Shown here: piece by piece, positions 8,611 to 18,694 of the stretch
Numbering within the stretch: the stretch's first letter is position 1
Layout: every line of letters starts with the position of its first letter
NCBI GenBank assembly: GCA_002951995.1
Contig: CP019797.1
Coordinates: 184,001-248,000 of the forward strand
Length of the DNA: 64,000 bases
DNA from: Stenotrophomonas acidaminiphila
Lineage (GTDB): Bacteria; Pseudomonadota; Gammaproteobacteria; Xanthomonadales; Xanthomonadaceae
Direction: 5' to 3'
Notes under the pieces: generated by a model
What the model saw: the letters and a program-made list of their open reading frames with translations, nothing else
Database searches by the model: none
Told to the model about the DNA's origin: nothing
Translations under genes and position numbers: made by a program

Positions 8611-9200
8611 CCCCTTCCGCAGCGACGGAGCCGACGGGAAAAACCCGAAGGGCGACGCGCAGGACGCGCGTCGTTTTTCGACGAGACAGGGATGTCTCGT
8701 CGAAAAATCCCGACGGCGGAGTGGCCCCGGAGTGCCGTAGGCACGGAGGGCGCGGAGGCAGGGGCGTGTTTCTTTGGGCCACGTTTCTTTGCACGAGCAA
8801 AGAAAGGTGGCTCGCGCCCCGAAGGGGAGCGAAAGCCTTTGATCCTGCTCTTGTCGGCCTCAATTGCTTCAGGTTCAGAAGGAAGAGGACGTGCAAGGGG
8901 AGGAGAGTACGCTGCCCAAACGCTGGGAAAGCCATGGGAAAGGCGTGAAAGCAGAAGCTTGAAAGCAGGGCTTTCGCCCCTGCTTCGCAGGAGCGAGTTA
9001 CTTCTCTTTGCTCGTGCAAAGAAACGTGGCCCAAAGAAACACGCCCCTGCCTCCGCGCCCAGCCCGCTGCGCGGGCTGGGTCCACTCCGCCGCCGGGATT
9101 TTTCGACGAGACATCCCTGTCTCGTCGAAAAACGACGTGCATCCATGCACGCCGCCCCTGCGGGGTCTTGTCCGTCGACTCCGTCGCTGCGGAAGGGGAC
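8611..9200. repeat. ~590-bp inverted-repeat element inside the moxR-DUF58 gap
   Basis: Two imperfect copies of a ~230-bp unit face each other (about 8611-8840 and 8965-9200) around a ~120-bp centre. The ends match (CCCCTTCCGCAGCGACGGAG at 8611 and its complement near 9198). Each unit contains a perfect 15-bp stem with 4-base loop (TTTTTCGACGAGACA...) at 8674-8707 and 9099-9132, and a shared CGTGTTTCTTTGGGCCACGT tract. Variable stretches separate conserved blocks. The outer blocks resemble sequences that recur as spurious hypothetical proteins in xanthomonad annotations. There is no transposase, so this is a non-autonomous or structural repeat. Confidence 0.8.
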
Positions 9201-9228
9201 CCGGAAGGCAGAAGCCGAAAGCAAAATC

Positions 9229-9290
<62 letters not shown>

Positions 9291-9418
9291 TCCTGCCGGT
9301 GCAGCCGCCGCGACGGGCGCATGCAGCGCCATGACGGCAACACCGGCCCACCCCAACCCCACCCCTCGCACCACGTACGAAGAAGCGCGAACCGAAGCCG
9401 CCTGGCCGCCACGCGGGC

Positions 9419-10434
<1,016 letters not shown>

Positions 10435-10438
<4 letters not shown>

Positions 10439-11580
10439 AGCTGGTTTCTCATCTGGATGAGCAGGGCGATACGTTCGCGCAGCGCGGCGTCGTCGCGTGA
10501 CGGGGGCAGTTGCAGCGCCAGCCGCACCCGTTCGGTGGGCCAGCGCAGGTGGTCGGCGATGGCCTGCAGCTGGGCGTCGCCGGCAAGTGCGGCGGCCAGC
10601 GGCGCGCGCCGCCGCAGGCGCGCCAGGAACGACTGGCGCACCGCGTCGTACAGCAGCGGCGCCTTGCCGTAGCGGTGCAGGTGTTCGCCGCTGGCGCGCA
10701 CGTGTTCCAGCAGCGAGCGGCGCTCCTGCCGCGGCGACGGCTGCAGCGGGCCGAAGCGCTGGGCGCGCATCCACAGCCACGCCAGCAGCGCCAGCAGCAG
10801 CGGCAGCCAGATCGGCCAGCCGCGTTGCAGCACGGTGCGCCACAGCGACGGCGCTTCGGCGGCGTAGACCAGGTGCATGCGGCCCTTGCCGTAGTTGGGC
10901 GCGAGCACCAGCCGCGCCAGGTCGCGGTGCGGCAGGTCGCGCAGGCCGGTGTCCTGTTCGTCCTGGCCGTTGCGCAGGAAATCCATGTCGGCCAGCACGT
11001 CCACCCGGCCGCTGCCGTAGCGCAGCCGCGCGTAGGCCAGGGTGGTGTCGGTGGCATCGCCCCAGCGGCGTTCGACGCGGGCATGCTCGCCCACGGTGAA
11101 GCGCGGTCCGGCGCAGAATTCCTGGTGTTGTTCCTGCCCCGGCACATGCCAGGGCTGGCAGCGCGGCGCCACCTTGCCCGGTGCGATGCCGAAGCGGCCC
11201 AGCAGTGTCTGCTCGCCATCCAGCGCCTCGTCGGCCGCGGGCATGCGCAGCAGCAGGTGGCCGCCGTACTCCACCCAGTCCACCAGCTGCGCCACCTGCG
11301 CGGGCGTGAGCTGGCGCGGGTCGTCCAGCAGCAGCACGGTGTCGCGCGGCTGTAGCTGCATGCCGGCCAGGTCGAGCGTGCGCCGGGTGTCGGCGTCCAC
11401 GCCGTCGCGGCGCAGCGCTTCGCGCAGCGCGAACAGCGGGTTGAAGGTGGGCTCGCCGTAGGCCGGCAGCGTGGCCGGTTCGCATGTGCGCTGGTGGGTG
11501 CGCAGGAACCACGTCACCGCCAGCGCGGCCAGCAGCAGCACCGCCAGGGCGATCAGCGCATTGCGCACGCGTGCGCTCAT
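10435..11580 (-). CDS. DUF4350 membrane protein
   Basis: A 381-residue protein starting MSARVRNALIALAVLLLAALAVTWFL, with an N-terminal membrane anchor and an extracytoplasmic DUF4350 region (RDTVLLLDDPRQLTPAQVAQLVDWVEYGGHLLLRMP is the typical Rossmann-like ThuA/GATase fold stretch). A second membrane segment near residue 265 (WPIWLPLLLALLAWLWM) follows, then a cytoplasmic Arg-rich helical tail. The start codon overlaps the stop of the DUF4129 gene and its own stop overlaps the moxR start. The family is found almost only in moxR clusters; no catalytic activity is known. Confidence 0.88.
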
Positions 11581-13156
11581 GCGGCCCACCCGTACTGCTG
11601 GCGCAGGTCGTCAAGCAGCGCCTGGAATTCGGCGTCCGACGGCAGCCGGCCGGCATAGGCGGCGTACTGCCAGGTGCGCACCATGCGCGCGAACAGGCGC
11701 CGGTCCGCGTCCTGCGGCATGCGCCTGGATGCGCGCAGGCACTGTGCCTCGGTGCTGCCCGGCGGCAGCACGATGTCGGCGCGCTGCGCCAGTTCGTCCA
11801 GGCTGGCGCGGTACAGCAGCGCCAGCGCATGCCGCGGCCTGCCGTCCTGCCACAGGCGGCGGGCGCTGGCGAGGATGTCCGGCGGCAAGGTGTCGGGCAG
11901 CTGCAGCGCGTGCGCGGTGACCTCCGATTCGGCTCCGCGCCGGCGGCGGTGCCCGCTGCCCCGCAGCCACGGCAGCCACCAGCGCACGGTCAGCGCCAGC
12001 GCCAGCAACAGCGCACCGACCAGGATCCACAAGGCGGCTTCGCTGAGCAGCGCCAGCAGCCTGGCCGCCGCGGCGAACAGTGAGCCCCCCGGGAAATTCC
12101 AGTCGCGGTCCGGCTTCTCCACCTCCGCGTCGCGGCGCTCCCAGCGGCAGACGGTATGCCGGGCGCCCAGCTGCGGGTCGTCATAGGCGCGTGCGGCCGC
12201 CTGGCGGAAGCCGGCGGTATCGGCCGGTGCGGCGCCGAACACGCCCGCGGGCGTGGCGGCGGCCGTGGCCTGCGACCCACCCGCCTTGTGGTTGTCATGT
12301 GCCGCCGGGGCCTGAGCGGCGGCATCCTGGGCATGCACCGGCGCCGCCAGCGGCAGCATGGCCAGCCCCATCATCATTACCAGCACCAGCGGCGCCGCCT
12401 GCGCCAGCCGTGCGCGCAGGCGGCGGAAGGCGATTTCCACGTCCCAGGCTTCCAGCTGGGTGCGGCGGTTGAGGTACAGGCCGAAGCCGGCGCCGCTGTA
12501 GAACGGGCCGATCAGCGTCATCGCCGCCCACGCCAGCAGGTTGAAGCCCAGCCACACCCACGCGGGGGTGTCGCTGCCGATCAGCGACACCGCCACGCGC
12601 AGCGACTCGGGCAAGGAATCCAGCGGCACGAACATGAATACCAGCGCGATGCCGGCCACCTGCAGCATCACCTCGAAATGCCAGCACACCAGCGTCAGCA
12701 GCGTGGCATGGCCATAGGCCGCACCCCCAGCACGCGCCGCCGTTGCCGCCGCTGCGCGGCGTCGCCGCCTTCGAGCAGGTCCACCGGCATCAGCAGCGCA
12801 CGCGCCGGGCCCAGCCGGCGCCACAGAAGGTAACCGGGCAGCGCGCGCACACCCCAATGCATCTGCGCGCGCAGGGTCTGCACGGTACCGGGCACCGCAC
12901 CGAACGCGCCGCGCGAGATGACGTACAGCGGGATGCGCTCGAACACCGGCTTCAGCCACCACAGCAGCAACGCCGGCAGCCAGAAGGCGTCCAGCCACCA
13001 CCCGCCCAGGTTGAGCAGCACGAACACCGGCGCGGTGAGCAGCAGCCACGGCGTCCAGATGGCCGCGGCATGGCGCCGCACCAGCGCGGTGCCCAGCTCC
13101 ATCGCCTCCCACTGCGAGCGGGCGCGCAGCACCACGTCGAGCTGGTCAATGCGCAT
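11577..13156 (-). CDS. DUF4129 membrane protein (single-base frameshift at 12724-12728)
   Basis: Two abutting frames make one 526-residue protein if one C is added to the run of five C at 12724-12728. The N-terminal part is MRIDQLDVVLRARSQWEAMELG...QRRRVLG; the C-terminal part continues GAAYGHATLLTLVCWHFEVML. Several membrane segments lie in the first 270 residues, then a periplasmic Ala-rich linker, another membrane segment (AALWILVGALLLALALTV), and the cytoplasmic DUF4129 domain with RRLWQDGRPRHALALLYRASL. As written the reading frame is broken. With the base restored the length and domain order are those of the family member normally found between SpoIIM and DUF4350. Its start overlaps the SpoIIM stop by eleven bases. 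Confidence 0.85.
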
Positions 13157-14144
13157 CGCGTCCCCCGTGGCCGCCGCGCCACAGCCAGCCGAACACCAGC
13201 GCCCACAGCACGCCGGATACGGTGAACTTGCCCCACGCCGGCACCGTGGCGATGGACGACCAGAACGCCTCGACGAACGCCGCCAGCAGCAGCATGAACG
13301 CTACCCCCAGGCACAGCCGCGCGCCGATCACCCCGCCTTCCACCAGCGCGTCGATGCGCCGCTTGCGGCCCGGCGCGATCAGCCGCAGCCCCAGCTGCAG
13401 GCCGGCGCCACCGGCAATGACAATCGCGGTCAGTTCCAGCGGCGCGTGCCCGGCGACGAAACGCCAGAACGGGTCGCCGTAGCCCATGTGCTGCAGGTGG
13501 CCGGCCACCGCGCCGATGGCCAGCCCGTTGTACAGCAGCACCAGCACCGTGCCGACGCCGGCCAGCAGCCCGCTGGCGAAGGTGCGCAGGCCGATGCTGA
13601 TGTTGTTCATGATGTAGTGGCCGAACATCGCCCAGTCGGTGCCGCTGTCGCGGGTGCGGCCCAGGTGCTCGGCGGACGGGTCGTACGACTTCTCCATGTG
13701 CGCGATCTGCTGCGGGTCCAGCAGCAGGTGCACCAGTTCGGGCTTGTACTGCAGCAGCACGAACACCCCCACCAGCGGCAGCACGAACAGCGCGCACGCC
13801 ACCCACATGGCCGCGGCCTGGCTGCGCACCAGCTGCGGGAACCCGGCGAACAGGAATTCCAGCGCGCGCTGCCAGCGCGGCGGCGGCGCGCGGTACAGCA
13901 GGTTGTGGCCGCGCTGCATCAGCTGCTGCAGGCGCTCGACCAGCTGCGGGCTGTAGCCGCGGCGGCGCGCCAGCGCCAGCTGCTGGCACAGGCGCCGGTA
14001 GCGTTCGGGAATGGTCTCGTCGCCGGGCAGGTCCGGCGCCGGCGTGTTGCGCGCCTTGCGCGCACTGCCGCCGCGCTGCTGCAGCCAGTCCTCGAACTGG
14101 CGCCATTCGTGTTCGTGGCGGGTGACGAACTGTTCCTGCCTCAT
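13146..14144 (-). CDS. stage II sporulation protein M family membrane protein (SpoIIM/DUF95)
   Basis: A 332-residue integral membrane protein. It has a soluble N-terminal ~100 residues rich in Arg/Gln (MRQEQFVTRHEHEWRQFEDW, then ERYRRLCQQLALARRRG), then about five hydrophobic segments. The family core follows: FGHYIMNNISIGLRTFASGLLAGVG... and GDPFWRFVAGHAPLELTAIVIAGGAGL. SpoIIM relatives in non-sporulating bacteria accompany RDD and MoxR genes; their role is presumably as an envelope complex partner. The ATG overlaps the stop of the RDD gene (ATGA). Confidence 0.9.
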   Translation of the reverse strand: MRQEQFVTRHEHEWRQFEDWLQQRGGSARKARNTPAPDLPGDETIPERYRRLCQQLALARRRGYSPQLVERLQQLMQRGHNLLYRAPPPRWQRALEFLFAGFPQLVRSQAAAMWVACALFVLPLVGVFVLLQYKPELVHLLLDPQQIAHMEKSYDPSAEHLGRTRDSGTDWAMFGHYIMNNISIGLRTFASGLLAGVGTVLVLLYNGLAIGAVAGHLQHMGYGDPFWRFVAGHAPLELTAIVIAGGAGLQLGLRLIAPGRKRRIDALVEGGVIGARLCLGVAFMLLLAAFVEAFWSSIATVPAWGKFTVSGVLWALVFGWLWRGGHGGRDAH

Positions 14145-14818
14145 CGCCGCCCCAGCAGCCAGTTGGCCATCGCATACAGGCGCAGCACGCCGGTCTGCCC
14201 GCGTGCGCCGCTCAGCCCGCTGGCGATGTCGGCCAGCTCGTTCTGGCGCGGGCCGGACAACGCCGGCGCGCGGTCGGCAAAGGCGATCACCGCCTGCTGT
14301 TCGGCCGGCTGCAGCGGCAGCGGCGGCGCCAGCACGCTGTCGATGCGTGCCGGCGGCACTGGTGCCGGCGCCGGTACGTGCACCACCAGGCTGCCGGCCA
14401 CCAGGTCGCCCAGCCGCCGCCCGTGCGGATCCCACAGGCAGGCCAGCAGGCCCAGCGCGTAGCCGAACGGCAGCATGTCCACGGTGCGCAGCAGGTTGCG
14501 CACGATCGCCGGCACCCAGCCCAGCGGCGCGCCGTCGCGCGCCACCACCCGCAGGCCCAGCGCGCGCTTGCCCAGGGTCTGCCCGAACCACACCTCCAGC
14601 ACGATGGGGTAACCCCAGAACAGCAGGAACATCAGCCCCAGGTACAGGCCCTGGCCCAGCCCGCCCAGCGCCATCAGCAGCGGGCTCATCAACCCCAGCA
14701 CGCCAAACCGCACCATCAGGTCGATCAGCCACGCCAGCGCGCGTGGCACCGGGCCGGCCGCCGGCAACTGCAGCGGCACGCCTTCGGGCGTGATCACCTC
14801 GCGGTAGGTATCGAGCAT
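14141..14818 (-). CDS. RDD family membrane protein
   Basis: A 225-residue protein, first gene of the moxR operon. The start at MLDTYREVITPEGVPLQLPAAG is preferred over an ATG 63 bases upstream because the RDD fold begins shortly after. The Arg-Asp-Asp-like pattern is PRALAWLIDLMVRFGVLGLM. Two to three membrane helices follow, with the conserved GQTLGKRALGLRVV and GRRLGDLVAGSLVV. The C-terminal ~70 residues are cytoplasmic and unconserved. RDD proteins are small membrane proteins of uncertain function; the conserved linkage to SpoIIM and MoxR suggests one membrane assembly. Confidence 0.9.
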   Translation of the reverse strand: MLDTYREVITPEGVPLQLPAAGPVPRALAWLIDLMVRFGVLGLMSPLLMALGGLGQGLYLGLMFLLFWGYPIVLEVWFGQTLGKRALGLRVVARDGAPLGWVPAIVRNLLRTVDMLPFGYALGLLACLWDPHGRRLGDLVAGSLVVHVPAPAPVPPARIDSVLAPPLPLQPAEQQAVIAFADRAPALSGPRQNELADIASGLSGARGQTGVLRLYAMANWLLGRR

Positions 14819-15011
14819 GGGCGGCGCGGTGCTCAACGGCCGGGCGCCGCCGGTCGCGCGCAGGGTCGTGGGTTGTCGCAAACCCGGTATCCAAACCGGG
14901 CGGCTGCCGCTGGCATGCGTGTCTCGGTGGCGTCCTGTCAGCGGCTGACTTTACCCGCCGCCGCCGCCGATGCCCAGCCTGCGCCGGGCACCGTGGCGGC
15001 GTGCGCGCAGC

Positions 15012-15917
15012 TCAGCGCACCGTGCCCTTGTTGCGCTCGCCGAAGAACTTGCGCGCCACCCCGCCCAGCGCGATGGCGCCGATCAGCAGCAGCTTCCAGA
15101 ACTTGGCGAAGACCAGGCCCAGCTTGGCGAACAGCCCGGCCTTGGCCGCCAGCCCGCCGCCGATCAGCGTGGCCACGCCGTAGGCGGCGATCTTGTCGGT
15201 CTTGGGGTTGTGGTCGGCATAGCGCGCGCCCGGCTCGAACTCGGCCATCGGCAACAGCTTCTCCATGCCGCTGCGCACCAGCCCCAGCTCATTCATGCCC
15301 GACACCGCGTTGAGGCTCAGGTAGCCGTGGCGGCCCAGCACGCGGATGTCGTAATTGAGCACGTGGTTGGGCTGGCCGTTGAACGCCAGCTCCTTGGCCC
15401 AGTACAGCTTGTTGTTGCCGGCGTCGTAGCGCGGCGGCACCGCCCAGCCCACCAGCTGCAGCGTGCCGTAGCCGGCCTTCTCGCGCTCGGGGTTGGCCGC
15501 TTCGGTCTGCTCCTGCATTTCGCGCAGCAGCTTGGCGTAGTTCATTTTCGACGCGTCCTCGTCGGACACGTAGCCGTCGTCCGAGTAGGTCACCACCACC
15601 GCCCAGCTGTCGTCATCGGCCAGGCTGGGCGAACGCGGCACCACCAGCCCCAGTACGTCGGCGTCGGGCGGGTTGCCCCACAGGTCTTCCAGCACGCGCC
15701 GCGCATCGGCCTGGTCCAGGTACTGGAACTCCGGGCCCAGGTTGAAGCGCGCCTTGGCCGCGGGCACTTCGATGGTGCCGGAGCGGAAATGCAGCGACTG
15801 CACGAACGCCGCCGGGTCCGGAGCGTCCTGCTCATCCTGTGCGTGGGCGGCCGGCGCAGCGGCGCAGAGCAGCGTTGCACCGGCCAGCAGGGCCAGCGCC
15901 ATGGTTCTGATCGACAT
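15012..15917 (-). CDS. DUF2167 membrane-anchored protein
   Basis: A 301-residue protein with a signal peptide (MSIRTMALALLAGATLLCAAAPAAHAQ), then the DUF2167 region: RFNLGPEFQYLDQADARRVLEDLWGNPP, VTYSDDGYVSDEDASKMNYAKLLREMQ, GWAVPPRYDAGNNKLYWAKELAF. A C-terminal Gly/Leu-rich membrane segment (LIGGGLAAKAGLFAKLGLVFAKFWKLLLIGAIALGG is one long hydrophobic zone) precedes a basic end. The start is chosen by the signal peptide. It stands alone between the moxR operon and the carbonic-anhydrase-like gene. The family is uncharacterised; one periplasmic domain tethered at its C-terminus is the expected topology. Confidence 0.88.
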   Translation of the reverse strand: MSIRTMALALLAGATLLCAAAPAAHAQDEQDAPDPAAFVQSLHFRSGTIEVPAAKARFNLGPEFQYLDQADARRVLEDLWGNPPDADVLGLVVPRSPSLADDDSWAVVVTYSDDGYVSDEDASKMNYAKLLREMQEQTEAANPEREKAGYGTLQLVGWAVPPRYDAGNNKLYWAKELAFNGQPNHVLNYDIRVLGRHGYLSLNAVSGMNELGLVRSGMEKLLPMAEFEPGARYADHNPKTDKIAAYGVATLIGGGLAAKAGLFAKLGLVFAKFWKLLLIGAIALGGVARKFFGERNKGTVR

Positions 15918-16017
15918 GAAATATTCCTTTCCCTGGAAAAAGGGCGTCCCCACGCCCGAGGCCGGCAGTGTGGGCCAAGCCCGGCCCGCGGGCAACGGCC
16001 AGCGCCGCCGATGCCCT

Positions 16018-16041
16018 GTAGCTGCGGGGCTTGCCCCGCAG
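16018..16041 (+). repeat. GTAG-type REP palindrome
   Basis: GTAG followed by a perfect palindrome CTGCGGGGC-TT-GCCCCGCAG. It is the same module as at 53738 and 53893. It lies six bases beyond the stop of the carbonic-anhydrase-like gene, which reads toward it, so it may also define that mRNA's 3' end. Confidence 0.85.
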
Positions 16042-16047
16042 GCTCCT

Positions 16048-16587
16048 TCAGCCCGCCATGCCCAGGTACTGGTCCTTCAACCGCACGTAGTGGTCCGCCG
16101 AATAGCGCAGCCCTTCAATGTCCTTCGCACTCAACGTGCGTACCGGCCGCGCCGGGTTGCCCACCCACAACTCGCCGCGCGCCACCCGCTTGCCCGGCCC
16201 CACCACCGCGCCGGCGCCGATGAACGCCTCGTCCTCGATCACCGCGCCATCCAGCACGCACGCGCCCATGCCGATCAGGCAGTAATCGCCAATGCGGCAC
16301 GCGTGGATGATGCAGCCATGCCCCACGGTCACGCCCTCGCCGATCAGCGTGGGGTAGCCGCCCTTGTTGTACGGGCTCTCGTGGCTGACATGGATGATGG
16401 TGCCGTCCTGCACATTGGTGCGCGCGCCGATGCGTACATGGTTCACATCGCCCCGGATCACCGTGCCCGGCCACACCGACACGTCATCGCCCAGCACCAC
16501 ATCGCCGATGATGGTGCAGGCAGGGTCGATGTAGACGCGCTGGCCGAGGGTGGGGGTTTTGTCGAGGAAGGGGCGGAGGGATGGCAT
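16048..16587 (-). CDS. gamma carbonic anhydrase family protein (YrdA-like)
   Basis: A 179-residue hexapeptide-repeat protein. Left-handed beta-helix turns are obvious (IIGDVVLGDDVSVWPGTVIRG, IGARTNVQDGTIIHV, LIGEGVTVGHGCIIHACRIGD, LIGMGACVLDGAVIEDEAFIGAGAVV). Three metal-ligand histidines typical of the Cam/YrdA group are present in IIHVSH, VGHG and IIHAC. The usual length is about 175-185, so it is complete. Enzyme activity of YrdA-type members is often weak or absent; zinc or iron binding is expected. It is the last core-like gene before the accessory island, and its promoter must lie in the 16588-16780 region, divergent from the defence operon. Confidence 0.92.
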   Translation of the reverse strand: MPSLRPFLDKTPTLGQRVYIDPACTIIGDVVLGDDVSVWPGTVIRGDVNHVRIGARTNVQDGTIIHVSHESPYNKGGYPTLIGEGVTVGHGCIIHACRIGDYCLIGMGACVLDGAVIEDEAFIGAGAVVGPGKRVARGELWVGNPARPVRTLSAKDIEGLRYSADHYVRLKDQYLGMAG

Positions 16588-16787
16588 CGGAACAACTCAA
16601 GAGTTCAGACAAGAAACGAATGATACGGGTGCTGAGTGAAGCTGTTCGTCTGTCCGTTTTTCGACCCTTTGCAGTCGCTTGGAGCACGCGAGCTGTGTGC
16701 TTGCCACCAGAAATACGCGTGTTCCAGTGTCGTGGCCTAGTGCCGGCAGTGACCCGACTGCTGGTTATCAGGGAGGTCTTTAGAGCC

Positions 16788-16816
16788 TTGTCAATCTTCT
16801 CACCTACGGGTAAATA
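16788..16816 (+). promoter_or_regulatory. sigma70-type promoter of the defence operon
   Basis: TTGTCA, a 17-base spacer, and TAAATA: five of six and four of six matches to consensus with ideal spacing, about 85 bases upstream of the chosen start at 16902. It is the clearest vegetative promoter in this stretch and sits at the beginning of AT-richer DNA. Confidence 0.6.
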
Positions 16817-16901
16817 GAGGAAATCTGCACGGCACGTGCACCTTTACCTAGCCCGGTTACGGGCTCCGGCATTCAAACGGAACTGTTTGTCTGGGGGAGA
16901 C

Positions 16902-18146
16902 ATGTCAGTAATCGAACCTACGCTTCTCGCGCCGGACCAAGTCCTAGCGAAGAACGACCCAGGTGATGCAACCGAGCAACGATATAGGTTTCAGCACACT
17001 TGGGCAGCGGTCGTATCTTGTATGCTGCTGGATGACACCCAGGATGTTTGCGAGATTTTCTGTGAGCATCATGAGGATATCCTGCTAAAGCATCACGATG
17101 GCACCTTTACGGGCGAGCAAGTAAAGACCCGTGACTCGAGCCAGCCGATTTGGAAAGCAAGCGATTCCCAAGTGCGCGATGCATTCGCGCGATTTGTCCG
17201 ACTTCAGGAGCAGTATCAGGGGCACTTTCGTGCCTTTCGGTTCCTCACCAATCATCCGCTTCATGTCGCGAACAATGCTCAGTCCATTGGATACGTACTT
17301 TCAGAAATAGCCAAAGCCCCTGAAATTTCGGATCTTCCCTCACCTGTCAAAGCTTGGCTTAAGCGCATTGCTCGCGATGTCGATGTCCCGGAGTCAATCG
17401 CATTTGGAGCACTGAAGAAGGCCACCGCTTCGGACAAACTCCCCAAGCTGGCTGACTCCACCATGCGACTTGTGCATGCTCTTGTGGGGTGTTGGTCGGG
17501 TGCAAAGGAATGTCCGCATGCTTCCGTTGAACGCGCTGCGTATAGTCTGATCGATGAGTGCGCGCGCGCCGCATCTCTAGATCATCTACAGCTGCTGCCC
17601 GCCTATTTGTTGGCAACTGACAGTCCTAATGTTGATGCATTAGCGCGCATTAATGGGAAGCGCCTGACGGCTGAACGAGTCATAGCCGTCCTTGACCAAG
17701 GGGTGAGCGCTACAGCTTCACTTGCGGGCGCACCAGATAAGTGGGCGGAGCCAGGACAGGGAAGCACGGACCTCATGCTGAGGAAGCTTGATGCCGGTGG
17801 TTTCTCAGCTGTATCTCGTAACGCAGCCGAGAACCTGCGTGATAAGGCTGACTACCTAGCAATTTCATGGACAAAGAAGTTCGGCCGCGAAGGAATGGGA
17901 CGGTATGAGCACATTCGCACAATTGCCCTGAGCGACGCGGCCAAAGCGTTTGAAGCGACAAAAGCTGAAGGCAAATACTTCGGCCCCGAGATGCAGGAGA
18001 ACCTGCGAGAGCGCTTTCAAGCGCGGAGAACCAACAACGAGCAGCTATTTGACTGCACAAACGACCATCTAGAGGGTTTCGCTTTCTCGCTTACCTCGCA
18101 GTGCAAAGTACAGTGGAGTATCGATAGACCTTGGGAAGATGACTAA
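16902..18146 (+). CDS. Cap4-type nuclease effector (DUF4297-like) of an ABC-three-component / Lamassu-like defence system
   Basis: A 414-residue protein, MSVIEPTLLAPDQVLAKNDP. The start at 16902 follows GGGGGAGA at good spacing; an in-frame GTG 66 bases upstream lacks this. The N-terminal ~200 residues resemble the DUF4297/Cap4 dsDNA endonuclease: GDATEQRYRFQHTWAAVVSC entry helix, Asp59 in HHEDILL and the Q73-V-K75 element in TGEQVKTRD form the D...QxK active-site pattern of this restriction-like fold. Then FRFLTNHPLHV. The rest is helical and would bind partner proteins. It is the first of three overlapping genes (one-base stop/start overlap with the next). In such systems the nuclease is the toxic effector released when the SMC-like ATPase senses foreign DNA. 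Family-level homology is inferred by eye. Confidence 0.82.
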   Translation: MSVIEPTLLAPDQVLAKNDPGDATEQRYRFQHTWAAVVSCMLLDDTQDVCEIFCEHHEDILLKHHDGTFTGEQVKTRDSSQPIWKASDSQVRDAFARFVRLQEQYQGHFRAFRFLTNHPLHVANNAQSIGYVLSEIAKAPEISDLPSPVKAWLKRIARDVDVPESIAFGALKKATASDKLPKLADSTMRLVHALVGCWSGAKECPHASVERAAYSLIDECARAASLDHLQLLPAYLLATDSPNVDALARINGKRLTAERVIAVLDQGVSATASLAGAPDKWAEPGQGSTDLMLRKLDAGGFSAVSRNAAENLRDKADYLAISWTKKFGREGMGRYEHIRTIALSDAAKAFEATKAEGKYFGPEMQENLRERFQARRTNNEQLFDCTNDHLEGFAFSLTSQCKVQWSIDRPWEDD

Positions 18147-18694
18147 TGGACATAGTCGAGGCTGTCGTCAACCTAGATGGAGCACCGGAACTTCATCTGG
18201 CTCGGATCCTATTACTGCTCAATGCATTTGCAGGGGACGAGGGTGACGGATCAATTGAAGGACTTACGAAGCTTGCGAAACTGGACTTCTTGTTGCGTTA
18301 TCCCGTAATGCTAGATCGAGCGCTTCAGGCAAAAGGCCGCTCCGCCAAAGAGGTTCGACTGGAAGACTATGAGCGGCAGAGCGTGGAATCCGAGATGGTC
18401 CGCTATCGCTTTGGCCCTTGGGATCACCGTTACCGTGAGTTTTTGAACATTCTTGTCGCCAAGAATCTAGCTGCTGTCTCAATCGAAGGTCGCAAAGTGG
18501 TGATAACGCTGACAGACAAGGGGCGCGGGATCGCAACGAATCTCATGGAGAGGCCAGCCTTCGAATCGTACGCACGCCGATCACTTCTGCTGAAGCGGAA
18601 CTTCGACATGACTGCCACCAACCTTATGCGTTTCATCTATCAAACATTTCCGGAGATTGTGACGCTTCGTTCTAACCAAGTCATACCCACATGA
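18146..18694 (+). CDS. ABC-three-component system middle component
   Basis: A 182-residue small protein between the nuclease and the ATPase, overlapping the first by one base and the third by four (ATGA). It has a helical N-terminal part with GSIEGLTKLAKLDFLLRYPVML, a pattern typical of the middle components of ABC-3C loci. A winged-helix-like middle follows (MVRYRFGPWDHRYREFLNILVAKNLAAVSIEGRKVVITLTDKGRGIA), then a helical end. No catalytic motif is visible. By family knowledge this subunit bridges the effector and the ATPase and is equivalent in position to LmuC of Lamassu. The wHTH may contact DNA (inference). Confidence 0.8.
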   Translation: MDIVEAVVNLDGAPELHLARILLLLNAFAGDEGDGSIEGLTKLAKLDFLLRYPVMLDRALQAKGRSAKEVRLEDYERQSVESEMVRYRFGPWDHRYREFLNILVAKNLAAVSIEGRKVVITLTDKGRGIATNLMERPAFESYARRSLLLKRNFDMTATNLMRFIYQTFPEIVTLRSNQVIPT

